A stretch of DNA of 64,000 nucleotides, taken from the NCBI RefSeq assembly GCF_006494425.1, contig NZ_VHIV01000001.1:434001-498000 (forward strand), given 5' to 3'. The stretch comes from Bacillus dicomae (lineage in GTDB: Bacteria > Bacillota > Bacilli > Bacillales > Bacillaceae_G). The notes below the pieces were generated by a model. It was not told where the DNA came from. It worked only from the letters and a program-made list of their open reading frames with translations, and ran no database searches. The translations under genes and the position numbers were made by a program. Below are positions 1-8,598 of this stretch, in pieces (the first letter of the stretch is position 1; every line of letters begins with the position of its first letter).

Positions 1-545
1 TCCCGATTTATATGCCAGTATGGCCAGAAGTAGGCGACGAATTATATTGTACGTTAAAATTAACGAATCGTGACCGTCTTATCGCTCTTCCAGCAAGAGA
101 CAGCGATATGCAAGAAATTATCGTAGATGCGACGCCATCTATGCGTAATAAAAACGTAAATGGACGTGTGTATCGTTCACTTCAAGTTGGTTCATTCATA
201 CTAACTGATGAGCATTTCCGTGCTTTCTTACACCATACGGAAAGAAAAGAACAAGTCCGTATTGGTGAGCGCGTAACGGGTCGTATTATCGACGTAAAAG
301 ATGACGGTACAATTAATATTTCACTTCTTCCTCGTAAAGAAGAGGGAATGGAAGATGATGCAGCAGTAATTTATGCATATATGGAAGAACGAGGCGGAGC
401 AATGCCGTTTTGGGATAAGAGCTACCCGGAAGATATTAAAGAACGTTTCAATATGAGTAAAGCTGCATTTAAGCGTGCGCTTGGTAAGTTGATGAAAGAA
501 GAAAAGATTTACCAAGAAGAAGGTTGGACTTACTTTAAGAAGTAA
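1..545 (+). CDS. cvfB: CvfB/YitL family S1-type RNA-binding protein (5' end missing)
   Basis: This is the 3' part of a gene that enters from outside the window. The reading frame is already open at base 3, so the ATG at 12 is an internal Met and not a start. What remains (about 180 residues) holds an S1-like OB-fold region with IGERVTGRIIDV followed by a C-terminal winged-helix-like segment (roughly the last 65 residues, including MSKAAFKRALGKLMKEEKI). This is the architecture of CvfB (B. subtilis YitL), which is normally about 285 residues. CvfB-type proteins are RNA-binding virulence and expression regulators in staphylococci; the role in Bacillus is poorly defined. The gene ends at a shared bidirectional terminator facing prsA. 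Family assignment is fairly sure; the start cannot be judged. Confidence 0.85.
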   Translation, partial: PIYMPVWPEVGDELYCTLKLTNRDRLIALPARDSDMQEIIVDATPSMRNKNVNGRVYRSLQVGSFILTDEHFRAFLHHTERKEQVRIGERVTGRIIDVKDDGTINISLLPRKEEGMEDDAAVIYAYMEERGGAMPFWDKSYPEDIKERFNMSKAAFKRALGKLMKEEKIYQEEGWTYFKK

Positions 546-551
546 ATTAAA

Positions 552-600
552 TAAAAAGCACCACCATATATTTTTAAAATATATGGTGGTGCTTTTTTAA
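552..600. terminator. Bidirectional intrinsic terminator between cvfB and prsA
   Basis: A long hairpin (AAAAAGCACCACCATATAT paired with its complement) is flanked by A-run and T-run, so it can terminate the converging cvfB and prsA transcripts. The prsA stop codon lies at its right edge. Confidence 0.85.
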
Positions 601-1454
601 TTTTCTTGCTCATGCGCAAGGGTAAATGTATCTTTCAACTCACTATCGTTTATTTTAATATTTGCTTTTTTTAATTCATCGTGTAATAGTTTTTGACTGA
701 ATGCAGGATCAGCCATACGTTCCGCTTCTAAGTTTTTGCGGATGGAGTCTTTCACTTCATCATAGGGCTTTAAAGCTTTTTTGTCAGTTAATTTAATAAT
801 ATGATAACCGTTCGGTGATTTAACGGGATTGCTAATTTGCCCGACTTTTAGTTTATAGGCAGCTGTTTCAAATTCAGGTGTCATTGTACCGGAATTGAAG
901 TATCCGAGGTCTCCGCCTTTCTCTTTTGATAGTAAATCTTGCGAATCTTGTTTTGCTAATTCTTCAAATGAAGCACCAGCATCTAATTTTTTCTTTATTT
1001 CTTTCGCTTCATTTTCGTCACTTACTAAAATATGACTCGCTTTAATTTCTGGTTTATAGTGGTCTTTCACGTCTTTTTCTGTAACACTTTTCTTAATCGC
1101 TTCATTCATAGCAAGTTTGAACTTAATTTGATTTTTGAAATCAGCTTCATCTTTCAAACGATTGTTTTCTAGTATTGCTGTGAATTGATCACCGTATTGC
1201 TTTTTCGCTTTTTGTACTTCTTTATCTACATCATCGTCAGATACTTTATATTTTTTTGTGATAACATCTTGTGCCATCATTTCGTATAGCATGTCTTTTC
1301 CGTAACGATCTTTCAACTGCTTTTCGAAGTCGCTCTTCGTAATGGTTGAGTCTGTTGCTGTAGCGACTGTAGCTGAGCTATTTTTTTGTCCGCAAGCAGA
1401 TAGCATTAATATACTTATTAGTGCAGTAATAATGAAAATATGTTTCCCTCTCAT
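597..1454 (-). CDS. prsA: PrsA family foldase lipoprotein (peptidyl-prolyl isomerase)
   Basis: A 285-residue secreted lipoprotein that folds proteins emerging from the Sec translocon at the outer face of the membrane. The N-terminus is a lipoprotein signal (MRGKHIF, hydrophobic core, lipobox LSAC with Cys21). A parvulin (rotamase) domain spans about 138-226, with the family signatures ASHILV, GGDLGYF and GYHIIKL. Lysine-rich helical regions before and after match the PrsA chaperone lobes. B. cereus group genomes carry several PrsA paralogues and I cannot say which one this is. The gene is monocistronic, with a terminator shared with cvfB and an RBS (GAGGTGTTGGC) before the ATG. Confidence 0.93.
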   Translation of the reverse strand: MRGKHIFIITALISILMLSACGQKNSSATVATATDSTITKSDFEKQLKDRYGKDMLYEMMAQDVITKKYKVSDDDVDKEVQKAKKQYGDQFTAILENNRLKDEADFKNQIKFKLAMNEAIKKSVTEKDVKDHYKPEIKASHILVSDENEAKEIKKKLDAGASFEELAKQDSQDLLSKEKGGDLGYFNSGTMTPEFETAAYKLKVGQISNPVKSPNGYHIIKLTDKKALKPYDEVKDSIRKNLEAERMADPAFSQKLLHDELKKANIKINDSELKDTFTLAHEQEN

Positions 1455-1545
1455 GCCAACACCTCATCCGAATATGTTATCGCTATTGTAGAATATAGAA
1501 GTGAACATGAAGTGAATTTTTAATGTTTTTTCCTGTAAAATGTAA

Positions 1546-1577
1546 AAAAAGTACACCAACAATATTGCTGGTGTACG
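1546..1577 (-). terminator. Intrinsic terminator of the DUF3941 small gene
   Basis: Stem GTACACCA / TGGTGTAC (1552-1577) with a 10-nt loop. Read on the minus strand it is followed by seven T residues. It lies 6 nt past the stop codon of the 43-residue gene. Confidence 0.75.
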
Positions 1578-1583
1578 ATGGAA

Positions 1584-1715
1584 TCAAAGGTGATCGGTCT
1601 TTTTGGAATAGGCACGCTTGCCTTGCTCTATATTCTTTTGTTCTTGTTCATTTTTTTGTGCGCGTTTTGCATTATTATCGCGTGCTTTTTTGTCGTTATC
1701 ACTAGTATGTGGCAT
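1584..1715 (-). CDS. Small DUF3941-type basic peptide
   Basis: A 43-residue, very hydrophilic peptide beginning MPHTSDNDKKARDNN and ending YSKKTDHL. It matches my memory of the DUF3941 family of short Bacillaceae proteins, whose function is unknown. The ATG at 1715 was chosen because GGAGT sits about 10 nt upstream on the minus strand; a longer in-frame extension to 1793 has no RBS and unlike composition. There is no signal peptide or membrane segment. The abundance of Lys, Asp, Asn and Gln suggests an unstructured cytoplasmic or spore-associated peptide, but that is inference. It has its own terminator. Confidence 0.75.
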   Translation of the reverse strand: MPHTSDNDKKARDNNAKRAQKNEQEQKNIEQGKRAYSKKTDHL

Positions 1716-1815
1716 ATGTATCAACTCCATTTCTAAACGTTGTACGTTTATCATTTCCTTTTTCGTAAAGACTATGTATAGCAGTGCATTCATGAAAAAT
1801 AAGGGTGGATTAGAA

Positions 1816-2673
1816 ATGGATTTGAAGTTAAATTATACCGAACTCATAAAGAAGTTAATTGTTGTAATTATTGCGGGTTTATTAAATGCGGTTGGGATGA
1901 ATTTATTTTTAACACCAGCAAAAGTGTACGCGAGTGGTTTTGCCGGATTATCTCAATTGTTATCACAAATATTAGGTGATTTTTTATCTATTCACATATC
2001 TACGGGAGTGTTATTTAGCTTATTTAATATTCCTGTCGTTATTTTGGCGTGGAAAAAGGTTGGGAAGGCTTTTACGTTTTTTAGTTTTCTGTGCGTTATA
2101 TTTATGACGTTGTTTTTAGAAATTATCCCAGTTCGAGCAGTTTCGAATGATATCATATTAAATGCAATTTTTGGTGGGATTATTTCAGCGATTGGAGTAG
2201 GAATTGCGTTGAAGTGGGGGGCTTCTACAGGTGGCTTAGATATTATCGCTATGATTTTATCTAAGATAAAAGATAAGCCTGTCGGCACGTATTTTTTCTT
2301 TTTTAATGCCATTATTATTATCGCTGCTGGCTATGTGTATGGATGGGAGAAAGCGTTATATACTTTGTTGACTTTGTATGTGTCAACGAGAATTATCGAT
2401 GGGATTCATACCCGTCATGTAAAGATTACAGCGTTAATTGTTACGAAGAATGGGGCGGAAGTACGGAAGGCGATTCACTCTCGTTTAGTGAGAGGGATTA
2501 CAACTATACCAGCAACAGGTGCATATACAAATGAAAATAAAGAAATGTTGATGATGGTTATTACTCGTTACGAGCTATATGAATTGGAGAGAATTATTAA
2601 ACAAGTGGACCCGGGTGCATTTACAAACGTGTTGCAAACGGTTGGGGTGTTTGGATTGTTTCGAAAAGGTTAA
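1816..2673 (+). CDS. yitT: YitT family integral membrane protein (DUF161 + DUF2179)
   Basis: A 285-residue protein with about five hydrophobic helices in the first 200 residues, including the conserved NAVGMNLFLTPAKVYASG and KWGASTGGLDIIA segments of the YitT/DUF161 family. A soluble C-terminal DUF2179 domain follows (about 220-278, with RGITTIPATGAY). YitT proteins are widespread in Firmicutes, and no transport or enzymatic function is established. The ATG at 1816 was chosen over an upstream in-frame start at 1618: AAGGGTGG lies just before it and the 66 extra upstream residues overlap an opposing gene. It ends at a terminator shared with the convergent DUF3813 gene. The family call is firm, the function unknown. 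Confidence 0.9.
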   Translation: MDLKLNYTELIKKLIVVIIAGLLNAVGMNLFLTPAKVYASGFAGLSQLLSQILGDFLSIHISTGVLFSLFNIPVVILAWKKVGKAFTFFSFLCVIFMTLFLEIIPVRAVSNDIILNAIFGGIISAIGVGIALKWGASTGGLDIIAMILSKIKDKPVGTYFFFFNAIIIIAAGYVYGWEKALYTLLTLYVSTRIIDGIHTRHVKITALIVTKNGAEVRKAIHSRLVRGITTIPATGAYTNENKEMLMMVITRYELYELERIIKQVDPGAFTNVLQTVGVFGLFRKG

Positions 2674-2700
2674 AGAGGACCAAAGCTGGTCCTCTTTTTT
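2674..2700. terminator. Bidirectional terminator after yitT
   Basis: AGAGGACCA / TGGTCCTCT stem with a short AAGC loop and a T-run on the plus strand. The convergent minus-strand gene ends at 2699, so it probably serves both. Confidence 0.8.
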
Positions 2701-2896
2701 AATGTAAATTCGTAATGTTTTGCAGTTGCTCCTGCATTTCACGCAGCTGAACTTTTTCAGCTGTTGAAGAGTTTGCATAAGCAGAGTGCAAAGCATTTTT
2801 TGCTCTATATACGAGATCTTGTTGCTCGGCACCGCTTGAACAAGATACGGCATTTGCAACAGCATCTCTAGCTTGTTGGAATAGTAAGTTCCCCAT
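2699..2896 (-). CDS. DUF3813-type small helical protein
   Basis: A 65-residue protein starting MGNLLFQQARDAV. It is predicted entirely helical, with alternating Ala and polar residues and no membrane segment. It resembles the DUF3813 family of short Bacillus proteins of unknown function (recognised from the N-terminal pattern; not verified). An excellent RBS (GGAGGGG) lies 8 nt upstream of the ATG at 2896, inside the end of the preceding small gene, so the two are probably co-transcribed. Base use is like its neighbours. Confidence 0.75.
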   Translation of the reverse strand: MGNLLFQQARDAVANAVSCSSGAEQQDLVYRAKNALHSAYANSSTAEKVQLREMQEQLQNITNLH

Positions 2897-3039
2897 TTAA
2901 ACCCCTCCAAAAGAAGAGTTACTTCTCGCTTTTTCTGCCTCAGCTAATGTACCGCGGTACGGGAATCTTGCATCATGCTTCATAACAGCATCGGCTCCTT
3001 GTTGGATAAAACGTTTTGATTTGTTCTTTTTACCCATTC
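2897..3039 (-). pseudogene. Small gene apparently split by a frameshift in an A4 tract
   Basis: A strong RBS (AAAGGGGG, 8 nt spacing) precedes an ATG at 3039 that opens MGKKNKSKRFIQQ, but this frame stops after 19 codons. The next frame continues without interruption as GADAVMKHDARFPYRGTLAE and runs to a stop just before the DUF3813 gene. One extra A in the A4 run (plus-strand T's at 2999-3002) would join the halves into a natural-looking 47-residue basic peptide. Alternatives are a genuine 28-residue peptide from the internal ATG at 2983 (AAGGAG about 11 nt upstream), a sequencing error in the homopolymer, or translational slippage. I do not recognise the family. Confidence 0.5.
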
Positions 3040-3142
3040 GAAAAACCCCCTTTATTTAGCTGAAAACAATCGACGCGCTGACTTTTGCGTCTAATAATAG
3101 TATGGGCGTTTGGCGAGAAACTATAAGCAGGGAATTTTTAGC

Positions 3143-3952
3143 TTACAATCCAAGAACCTCTTCTAAATATAGTGCGATACCATCTTCTTCGTTCGTTAAC
3201 GTCGTATGATTTGCGAGTGATTTTAATTCAGGAATCGCATTACCCATTGCGATTCCGTGACCAGCGAACTCAATCATTTCAAAGTCGTTATCTTCATCAC
3301 CGAAAGCGATAATTCGTTCTTGTGGGATGTTGTAATGACTAGAAATTTTTTGTAATCCGACCGCTTTATTTAACCCGCTTTTTACAATTTCAATAATCGG
3401 CCAAGGTGCGCCCCATTTTCTATGGTCGATTACTTCAGCGTGCATATCAGTTAAATGTTGACGAATAGCACTAGAATGCTCATCATGTGCGTCAATTAAT
3501 AAGCAAGTCGGATGATCGTTTAAAATATTTAATAAATCTCCTGTGAAAATCTTTGGAGAACCGAATTCGAAAATATGTTTTTTATCTTCATCAATTTCGC
3601 GAACATATACATCGTCCATTACTTCAGCGTATATATTTTTCACGCCAAAATCAAAGCAAGCTCGGACAATTTCTTGCGCTGTTGCTAGCTCAAGAGGAGA
3701 GTGATGTGTTCCCCACTTTGAATCAAGAGGATGATGTACGTAAGCGCCATTAAAGTTCACGATTGGTGTATTAAGACCAAGTTCTTTATAGTAATCATAA
3801 CTAGCACGGAATGGACGGCCTGTTGAAATAACAACAATATGTCCTTGTTCTTTTGCTTTTGCAATTGTATTCTTTGTTCGAGTGGAAATTATTTTGTTGT
3901 CTGTTAATAAAGTACCGTCTAAGTCTAATGCGATTAAATGTTGTTTGTTCAT
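3143..3952 (-). CDS. Cof-type HAD-superfamily phosphatase (YitU-like)
   Basis: A 269-residue cytoplasmic HAD hydrolase of the Cof (IIB) subfamily. Motif I is DLDGTLL, with nucleophile and acid Asp10 and Asp12. Motif II is the VISTGRP segment. A Lys in NKAVGL and motif IV GDEDNDFEM complete the active site, and the alpha/beta cap lies between about residues 85 and 190. In B. subtilis, YitU sits in the same neighbourhood, and YitU, YwtE and YcsE can dephosphorylate the riboflavin precursor ARPP; applying that here is inference. The ATG at 3952 follows GAGGTGAAAT; an in-frame extension to 4174 has low-complexity sequence and no RBS. Confidence 0.9.
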   Translation of the reverse strand: MNKQHLIALDLDGTLLTDNKIISTRTKNTIAKAKEQGHIVVISTGRPFRASYDYYKELGLNTPIVNFNGAYVHHPLDSKWGTHHSPLELATAQEIVRACFDFGVKNIYAEVMDDVYVREIDEDKKHIFEFGSPKIFTGDLLNILNDHPTCLLIDAHDEHSSAIRQHLTDMHAEVIDHRKWGAPWPIIEIVKSGLNKAVGLQKISSHYNIPQERIIAFGDEDNDFEMIEFAGHGIAMGNAIPELKSLANHTTLTNEEDGIALYLEEVLGL

Positions 3953-4444
3953 AATTTCACCTCTTATAATAATTTTTTTGTTTCTATCTGTATTTCCGTT
4001 TTTAATATGCAGAAATAAGAGGTTAGACTGGGTGAGACCACCAAAGATGGGAATTTCACTATATATCCATCTTACGTCGCAAAGTGCTGCGGTGTCTACT
4101 ATTTCTCGTTGGAAAATAAGAAAAGTCAACATCTTTTTAGAAAGTTCAAACAATGTTTCTTTCATTATGTACAAATTGTGAAAAGGGTTACATTGCTTAT
4201 GTGTTGAGACTTATAATGAACATGTAATCTTCTCGTATATGTTTGACTCTCCTTTGAAACTGGCCTATAGTAGGTTGGTTTCTTTTTTTTCGACAAATAA
4301 GAAAGAAATCCCTGCTTTAAGCTTGTGTCATTCATGTATATGTACAAGAACGAAATGTAGTACTTGTTTCCTAAACATGACAGAAAAGCTTTCTTTTAAA
4401 ATGGATATACTAATGAGGCAAGACGTCATGGAAGGAGAATGGAA
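3953..4444. other. Divergent intergenic region of about 490 bp
   Basis: This separates the HAD phosphatase from yjzC. On the plus strand it contains a promoter-like pair (TTACAT-N18-TATAAT, 4188-4217) and a stem followed by an eight-T run (4258-4290), together suggesting a short orphan transcript. A TTGACT hexamer on the minus strand (4127-4132) could be a -35 for the phosphatase gene, but the -10 is poor. I see no riboswitch consensus and no convincing ORF. Confidence 0.5.
4188..4290 (+). ncRNA. Candidate small RNA unit (promoter plus terminator, no ORF)
   Basis: TTACAT and TATAAT are separated by 18 nt (4188-4217), predicting a start near 4224. The stem AACTGGCCTA / TAGGTTGGTT (4258-4280, three G-U pairs, 3-nt loop) is followed directly by TCTTTTTTTT. 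The implied RNA is about 65 nt and has no plausible coding content. Expression is unproven. Confidence 0.35.
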
Positions 4445-4624
4445 ATGGGACAAAATCGCAGGTTTCGTTCGGGACAAAAAGCGCCAAATGATGGCATTTA
4501 CGTAGAAATTGGTGAAACGGGAAGTATGGTAAAAGACCCGCAAATGGTGAAACTAACTGCTGGTGACAAGTTTCCAGATAACACGAATCATAACCGTCAG
4601 TGGACGTATAAAAGAAAACCGTAA
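4445..4624 (+). CDS. yjzC: YjzC family protein
   Basis: A 59-residue protein beginning MGQNRRFRSGQKAPNDG and ending NHNRQWTYKRKP, nearly identical in pattern to B. subtilis YjzC. No function is known. It is hydrophilic, with no membrane segment or metal motif. The ATG at 4445 was preferred over an in-frame ATG at 4439 because the GGAAGGAG Shine-Dalgarno ends at about 4436, leaving a normal 8-nt spacing. It stands alone, with a terminator just behind it, immediately ahead of clpB. The same small gene heads the yjz-yja block in B. subtilis, which supports the assignment. Confidence 0.88.
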   Translation: MGQNRRFRSGQKAPNDGIYVEIGETGSMVKDPQMVKLTAGDKFPDNTNHNRQWTYKRKP

Positions 4625-4628
4625 CAGG

Positions 4629-4656
4629 AGCCGCAATCGTTATTGCGGCTTTTTTG
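4629..4656 (+). terminator. Intrinsic terminator of yjzC
   Basis: Perfect GCCGCAAT / ATTGCGGC stem, CGTT loop, then seven T residues. Confidence 0.9.
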
Positions 4657-4760
4657 TTATTACATATCGTAATTTCATTTACCGTACTTTTTAAGTAACG
4701 TAATGAATTTTCCCTTTTTCTTTTTCAAATAATAAGTTTGAAAATACATAAGCAAAATTA

Positions 4761-4789
4761 TTGTATAAAAAAGTCAGTTGGCGTATAAT
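4761..4789 (+). promoter_or_regulatory. Sigma-A-type promoter of clpB
   Basis: TTGTAT (4761-4766), 17-nt spacer, perfect TATAAT (4784-4789). The predicted start at about 4796 places the CtsR operator directly on the initiation site. Confidence 0.85.
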
Positions 4790-4798
4790 CAAATCAAA

Positions 4799-4815
4799 GG
4801 TCAAAGAAAGTCAAA
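4799..4815 (+). promoter_or_regulatory. CtsR operator upstream of clpB
   Basis: GGTCAAA-GAA-AGTCAAA is a direct heptad repeat with a 3-nt spacer and matches the CtsR consensus RGTCAAA-NAN-RGTCAAA exactly. Its position just after the -10 box fits repression of the class III heat-shock gene clpB. Confidence 0.92.
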
Positions 4816-4834
4816 CTTTTGGAGGGCTGTAAAG

Positions 4835-7435
4835 ATGGACTTAAATCAAATGACAACAAAAACACAAGAGGCGATTATGAGTGCCCAATCTTTAGCGGTA
4901 TCTCATCATCATCAAGAAGTAGATACTATTCATCTCTTGTTTACATTATTAGAAGAGCAAGATGGGTTAGCAGTACGTATTTTTCAAAAAATGAATGTCG
5001 ATATAGAAGCGTTAAAGCAAGGCGCTGAAAGTTTAATTAAGAAAAAACCTTCTGTAACGGGAAGCGGTGTAGAAGCAGGCAAATTATATATAACAGGTGC
5101 TCTGCAGCAACTACTTGTAAGAGCGGGAAAAGAAGCAGAAAAATTGCAAGATGACTACATTTCAGTCGAACATGTATTGCTTGCTTTTACTGAAGAAAAA
5201 GGCGATATAAGCCAATTATTCACAAGATTTCATATTACAAAAGATAACTTATTACAGTCTTTAATGACAGTTCGGGGGAATCAAAGAGTGACTAGTCAAA
5301 ATCCAGAAGCAACTTATGAAGCGTTAGAGAAATATGGCCGTGATTTAGTGGCGGAAGTAAGAGCAGGGAAAATTGACCCTGTTATCGGGCGCGATAGTGA
5401 AATTCGCCGCGTAATACGCATTCTTTCACGTAAAACGAAAAACAACCCGGTTTTAATTGGGGAGCCAGGTGTTGGTAAAACAGCAATCGTTGAAGGATTA
5501 GCGCAGCGTATTGTGAAAAAGGACGTACCAGAAGGATTAAAAGATAGAACAATTTTTGCGTTAGATATGAGTGCGCTTGTAGCTGGAGCGAAATTCCGTG
5601 GTGAATTTGAAGAACGACTGCAAGCTGTATTAAATGAAATTAAAAAGAGTGAAGGACGCATTTTATTATTCATTGATGAACTTCATACAATCGTTGGGGC
5701 TGGTAAAACAGAAGGTGCGATGGATGCAGGGAATATGTTAAAACCGATGCTTGCTCGCGGTGAATTGCATTGTATCGGGGCGACAACGTTAGATGAATAT
5801 CGCAAATATATTGAGAAGGATCCAGCGCTTGAAAGACGTTTCCAACAAGTATTAGCAGAAGAACCAACTGTTGAAGATACAATTTCCATTTTACGTGGAT
5901 TAAAAGAGCGTTTTGAAATTTATCACGGTGTAAATATTCATGACCGTGCGATTGTAGCAGCGTCTGTTTTATCAGATCGATATATTTCAGATCGTTTCTT
6001 ACCAGATAAAGCGATTGATCTTGTTGACGAGGCGTGCGCAACAATTCGTACAGAGATTGATTCTATGCCAACAGAATTAGATGAAGTAACGCGCCGCATT
6101 ATGCAGTTGGAAATTGAAGAGGCGGCTCTTGGAAAAGAGAAGGACTTTGGTAGCCAAGAACGTCTAAAAACATTGCAACGTGAATTATCTGATTTGAAAG
6201 AAGTTGCAAGTGGTATGAGAGCGAAATGGGAGAAAGAAAAAGAAGATATTCACAGAGTCCGTGACTTACGTGAACATTTAGAGCGTCTGCGCCGTGAATT
6301 AGAAGAAGCAGAAGGCAATTACGATTTAAATAGAGCAGCCGAACTTCGCCACGGGAAAATCCCTGCAATTGAAAAAGAGTTAAAAGAAGCAGAAGAAATG
6401 GGCACAAATAATAAGCAAGAAAATCGTTTATTACGTGAGGAAGTAAGTGAAGAAGAGATTGCTGATATTGTTTCACGCTGGACTGGTATTCCTGTCGCAA
6501 AACTCGTTGAAGGTGAACGTGAGAAATTATTACGATTAGAGCAAATTTTATCAGAGCGTGTCATTGGACAAGAGGAAGCGGTAAGCTTAGTATCAGATGC
6601 AGTTCTTCGTGCGCGGGCTGGTATTAAAGACCCGAACCGCCCGATTGGTTCTTTCATTTTCCTAGGACCAACTGGTGTTGGTAAAACAGAACTTGCAAAA
6701 ACGTTAGCACAGTCTTTATTTGATAGTGAAGAGCAAATGATTCGTATCGACATGTCTGAGTATATGGAGAAACATGCTGTGTCACGCTTAATTGGTGCAC
6801 CTCCAGGATATGTTGGATATGAAGAGGGCGGTCAATTAACGGAAGCAGTAAGACGTAAACCGTATTCCGTTATTTTGTTAGACGAAATCGAAAAAGCGCA
6901 TCCAGAAGTATTCAACATTTTATTACAAATGTTAGATGATGGGCGCATTACAGATTCGCAAGGACGTACAGTAGACTTTAAAAACACGGTTATTATTATG
7001 ACTTCAAATATTGGATCTGCTCATTTATTAGATGGATTAGAAGCAGATGGCTCCATTAAAGAGGAATCAAGAGAACTTGTCATGGGACAATTAAGAGGAC
7101 ATTTCCGACCAGAGTTTTTAAATCGTGTCGATGAAATTATTTTATTCAAGCCTCTTACAACGAATGAAATTAAAGGTATTGTTGATAAGATTGTAAAAGA
7201 ATTACAAGGTCGTTTAGCTGACCGTCATATTACGGTAGAATTAACAGACGCAGCGAAAGAATTTGTTGTAGAAGCTGGATTTGATCCGATGTACGGAGCT
7301 CGTCCGTTAAAACGATATGTGCAGCGTCAAGTTGAGACGAAATTAGCGAGAGAATTAATTGCAGGAACGATCACTGACAATAGCCATGTAGTGGTTGATG
7401 TAGAAAATAACGAATTAGTCGTTCATGTGAAATAA
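4835..7435 (+). CDS. clpB: ATP-dependent chaperone ClpB
   Basis: An 866-residue Hsp100 disaggregase that, with DnaK, threads aggregated proteins through its hexameric pore. The N-terminal Clp repeat domain covers about 1-145. AAA+ domain 1 has Walker A GEPGVGKT (209-216) and Walker B LLFIDELH. The long coiled-coil M domain (about 400-530) distinguishes ClpB from ClpC. AAA+ domain 2 has GPTGVGKT (611-618) and [13 protein letters not shown]. There is no ClpP-binding loop. The ATG at 4835 follows GGAGGG; an in-frame start at 4778 would lie upstream of the -10 box and is rejected. B. subtilis lacks ClpB, so this is a group-specific insertion between yjzC and yjzD, with its own CtsR-controlled promoter. 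Confidence 0.97.
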   Translation: MDLNQMTTKTQEAIMSAQSLAVSHHHQEVDTIHLLFTLLEEQDGLAVRIFQKMNVDIEALKQGAESLIKKKPSVTGSGVEAGKLYITGALQQLLVRAGKEAEKLQDDYISVEHVLLAFTEEKGDISQLFTRFHITKDNLLQSLMTVRGNQRVTSQNPEATYEALEKYGRDLVAEVRAGKIDPVIGRDSEIRRVIRILSRKTKNNPVLIGEPGVGKTAIVEGLAQRIVKKDVPEGLKDRTIFALDMSALVAGAKFRGEFEERLQAVLNEIKKSEGRILLFIDELHTIVGAGKTEGAMDAGNMLKPMLARGELHCIGATTLDEYRKYIEKDPALERRFQQVLAEEPTVEDTISILRGLKERFEIYHGVNIHDRAIVAASVLSDRYISDRFLPDKAIDLVDEACATIRTEIDSMPTELDEVTRRIMQLEIEEAALGKEKDFGSQERLKTLQRELSDLKEVASGMRAKWEKEKEDIHRVRDLREHLERLRRELEEAEGNYDLNRAAELRHGKIPAIEKELKEAEEMGTNNKQENRLLREEVSEEEIADIVSRWTGIPVAKLVEGEREKLLRLEQILSERVIGQEEAVSLVSDAVLRARAGIKDPNRPIGSFIFLGPTGVGKTELAKTLAQSLFDSEEQMIRIDMSEYMEKHAVSRLIGAPPGYVGYEEGGQLTEAVRRKPYSVILLDEIEKAHPEVFNILLQMLDDGRITDSQGRTVDFKNTVIIMTSNIGSAHLLDGLEADGSIKEESRELVMGQLRGHFRPEFLNRVDEIILFKPLTTNEIKGIVDKIVKELQGRLADRHITVELTDAAKEFVVEAGFDPMYGARPLKRYVQRQVETKLARELIAGTITDNSHVVVDVENNELVVHVK

Positions 7436-7470
7436 AAAAAGAGTTCGGATAAAATCCGGACTCTTTTTTT
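7434..7470. terminator. Bidirectional terminator between clpB and yjzD
   Basis: GAGTTCGGAT / ATCCGGACTC stem with a 3-nt loop, preceded by seven A's and followed by seven T's. It serves clpB and the convergent yjzD. Confidence 0.88.
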
Positions 7471-7651
7471 AGTGTTGTTCTACTGGCTCGTTTGGAATTG
7501 CAGCTGAAATTGCTAGTACTAGTACCGCAAGAACAACTGAGAAAATAGACGCTTGGTTAAAATCGTATGCACCGCCAGTCATAGAGCCGATTACGTAGCT
7601 CATCATATGTACAAGCAAGAACGACCAAATTAATGCCCAAATGAAACGCAT
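7469..7651 (-). CDS. yjzD: YjzD small membrane protein (DUF2929)
   Basis: A 60-residue protein with two hydrophobic helices (about 3-22 and 33-53) separated by a Gly-rich turn, and a short polar tail. It matches the YjzD/DUF2929 family, whose function is unknown. The RBS GAGGTG lies 8 nt before the ATG. It occupies the same position as in B. subtilis, beside yjaU, but on the opposite strand. It is convergent with clpB and shares its terminator. Confidence 0.85.
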   Translation of the reverse strand: MRFIWALIWSFLLVHMMSYVIGSMTGGAYDFNQASIFSVVLAVLVLAISAAIPNEPVEQH

Positions 7652-7807
7652 ATTTTACACCTCTATTCGTTCAATCTGTCCTTATTGTAACACAATTGAA
7701 AAAAGAATATAGAAAAATATTTGTAGATTTTTCAACGCAAATTTGCATTCCGTTCATACATTATAAAAGAGTACTTTTATACGTTTAGAAAATAAGGCGG
7801 GGGAAAA

Positions 7808-8542
7808 ATGAGTATTACGGAACGTTTTTTTTACTTAGAAAAAGAACCATGCGTCATTTATTTACCAGAGAAGCCAAATGGATTTTCTGTCATGCTTCTT
7901 GGGGATTACAACTATTTTATTGAGAATGGTACAAGTTTATGGACACAGCATGCGGGTAGATCGTATTTTTTACATGGCCTTATTGAGGAAGGCTACACGG
8001 TCTTTTCTTCCAATTTATACGGAAGACACTGGGGAAACGACCAATCTGTTCGACTAGCAAAACGTTTATATGACGTTGTTTTGAGAAAAGAGACATTGAA
8101 TGCGAAAATGCACATTATGGCAGATGGTATGGGGGCACTTGTAGCACTTGAAATGATGAGCAAATACCCAGAATGTATACGTTCTGTCATTATGTTAAAT
8201 CCGTGTTTAGATTTACCAGAATATGTGGAGTTTGAGAAAGAGCATAAGTTTTTTTATAAAAGATTAGTGAAGGAATTAAGTTTGGCGTATGATTGCAAAG
8301 AAAAAGAATTAGAATCAAAAATAAATAAGAAATCATTTACGCTGCTTCCGTCTTGTGTACCTGTTAAAGTTTTCGTATCAACACAAGAAAAAAGAGGAAG
8401 AAAACAGCTGTTACGTAAATATGAGAAAATGAGGCAATTCAATCAATGCGATACTTCTGTCTTATTCCATCTGCAAGATGTGAAATATAAAATGGTTAGG
8501 CAAACGACTGATTTCTTTAAAAAATATGAAGAAGAATTGTGA
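7808..8542 (+). CDS. yjaU: YjaU-like alpha/beta-hydrolase-fold protein
   Basis: A 244-residue soluble protein with an alpha/beta-hydrolase-like pattern: a strand with FSVMLLGDYNYF, a helix, then MHIMADGMGALVALEMM where the nucleophile elbow would be. That elbow reads A-D-G-M-G, so Asp replaces the usual Ser. The protein may therefore be catalytically altered (dehalogenase-like) or not an esterase. A GGCGGGGG RBS precedes the ATG. It is followed 56 bp later by yjaV in the same direction, as in B. subtilis, so the pair is probably an operon. No function has been established for YjaU. Confidence 0.75.
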   Translation: MSITERFFYLEKEPCVIYLPEKPNGFSVMLLGDYNYFIENGTSLWTQHAGRSYFLHGLIEEGYTVFSSNLYGRHWGNDQSVRLAKRLYDVVLRKETLNAKMHIMADGMGALVALEMMSKYPECIRSVIMLNPCLDLPEYVEFEKEHKFFYKRLVKELSLAYDCKEKELESKINKKSFTLLPSCVPVKVFVSTQEKRGRKQLLRKYEKMRQFNQCDTSVLFHLQDVKYKMVRQTTDFFKKYEEEL

Positions 8543-8598
8543 TGCTCCCATATACATAAATGAGGAGCTATTTGTTTCAAGGAGAAAGGGTTGGTGGT

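Noticed and set aside
3953-4174. N-terminal extension of the HAD phosphatase to 4174
   Set aside because: The family starts at the DLDGT strand within a few residues, and a good GAGGTG RBS precedes 3952. The extension has no RBS or domain.
5670-6500. Minus-strand ORFs of 120-130 codons within clpB
   Set aside because: Shadow frames of clpB: Leu/His-rich translations, no RBS, no family recognised.
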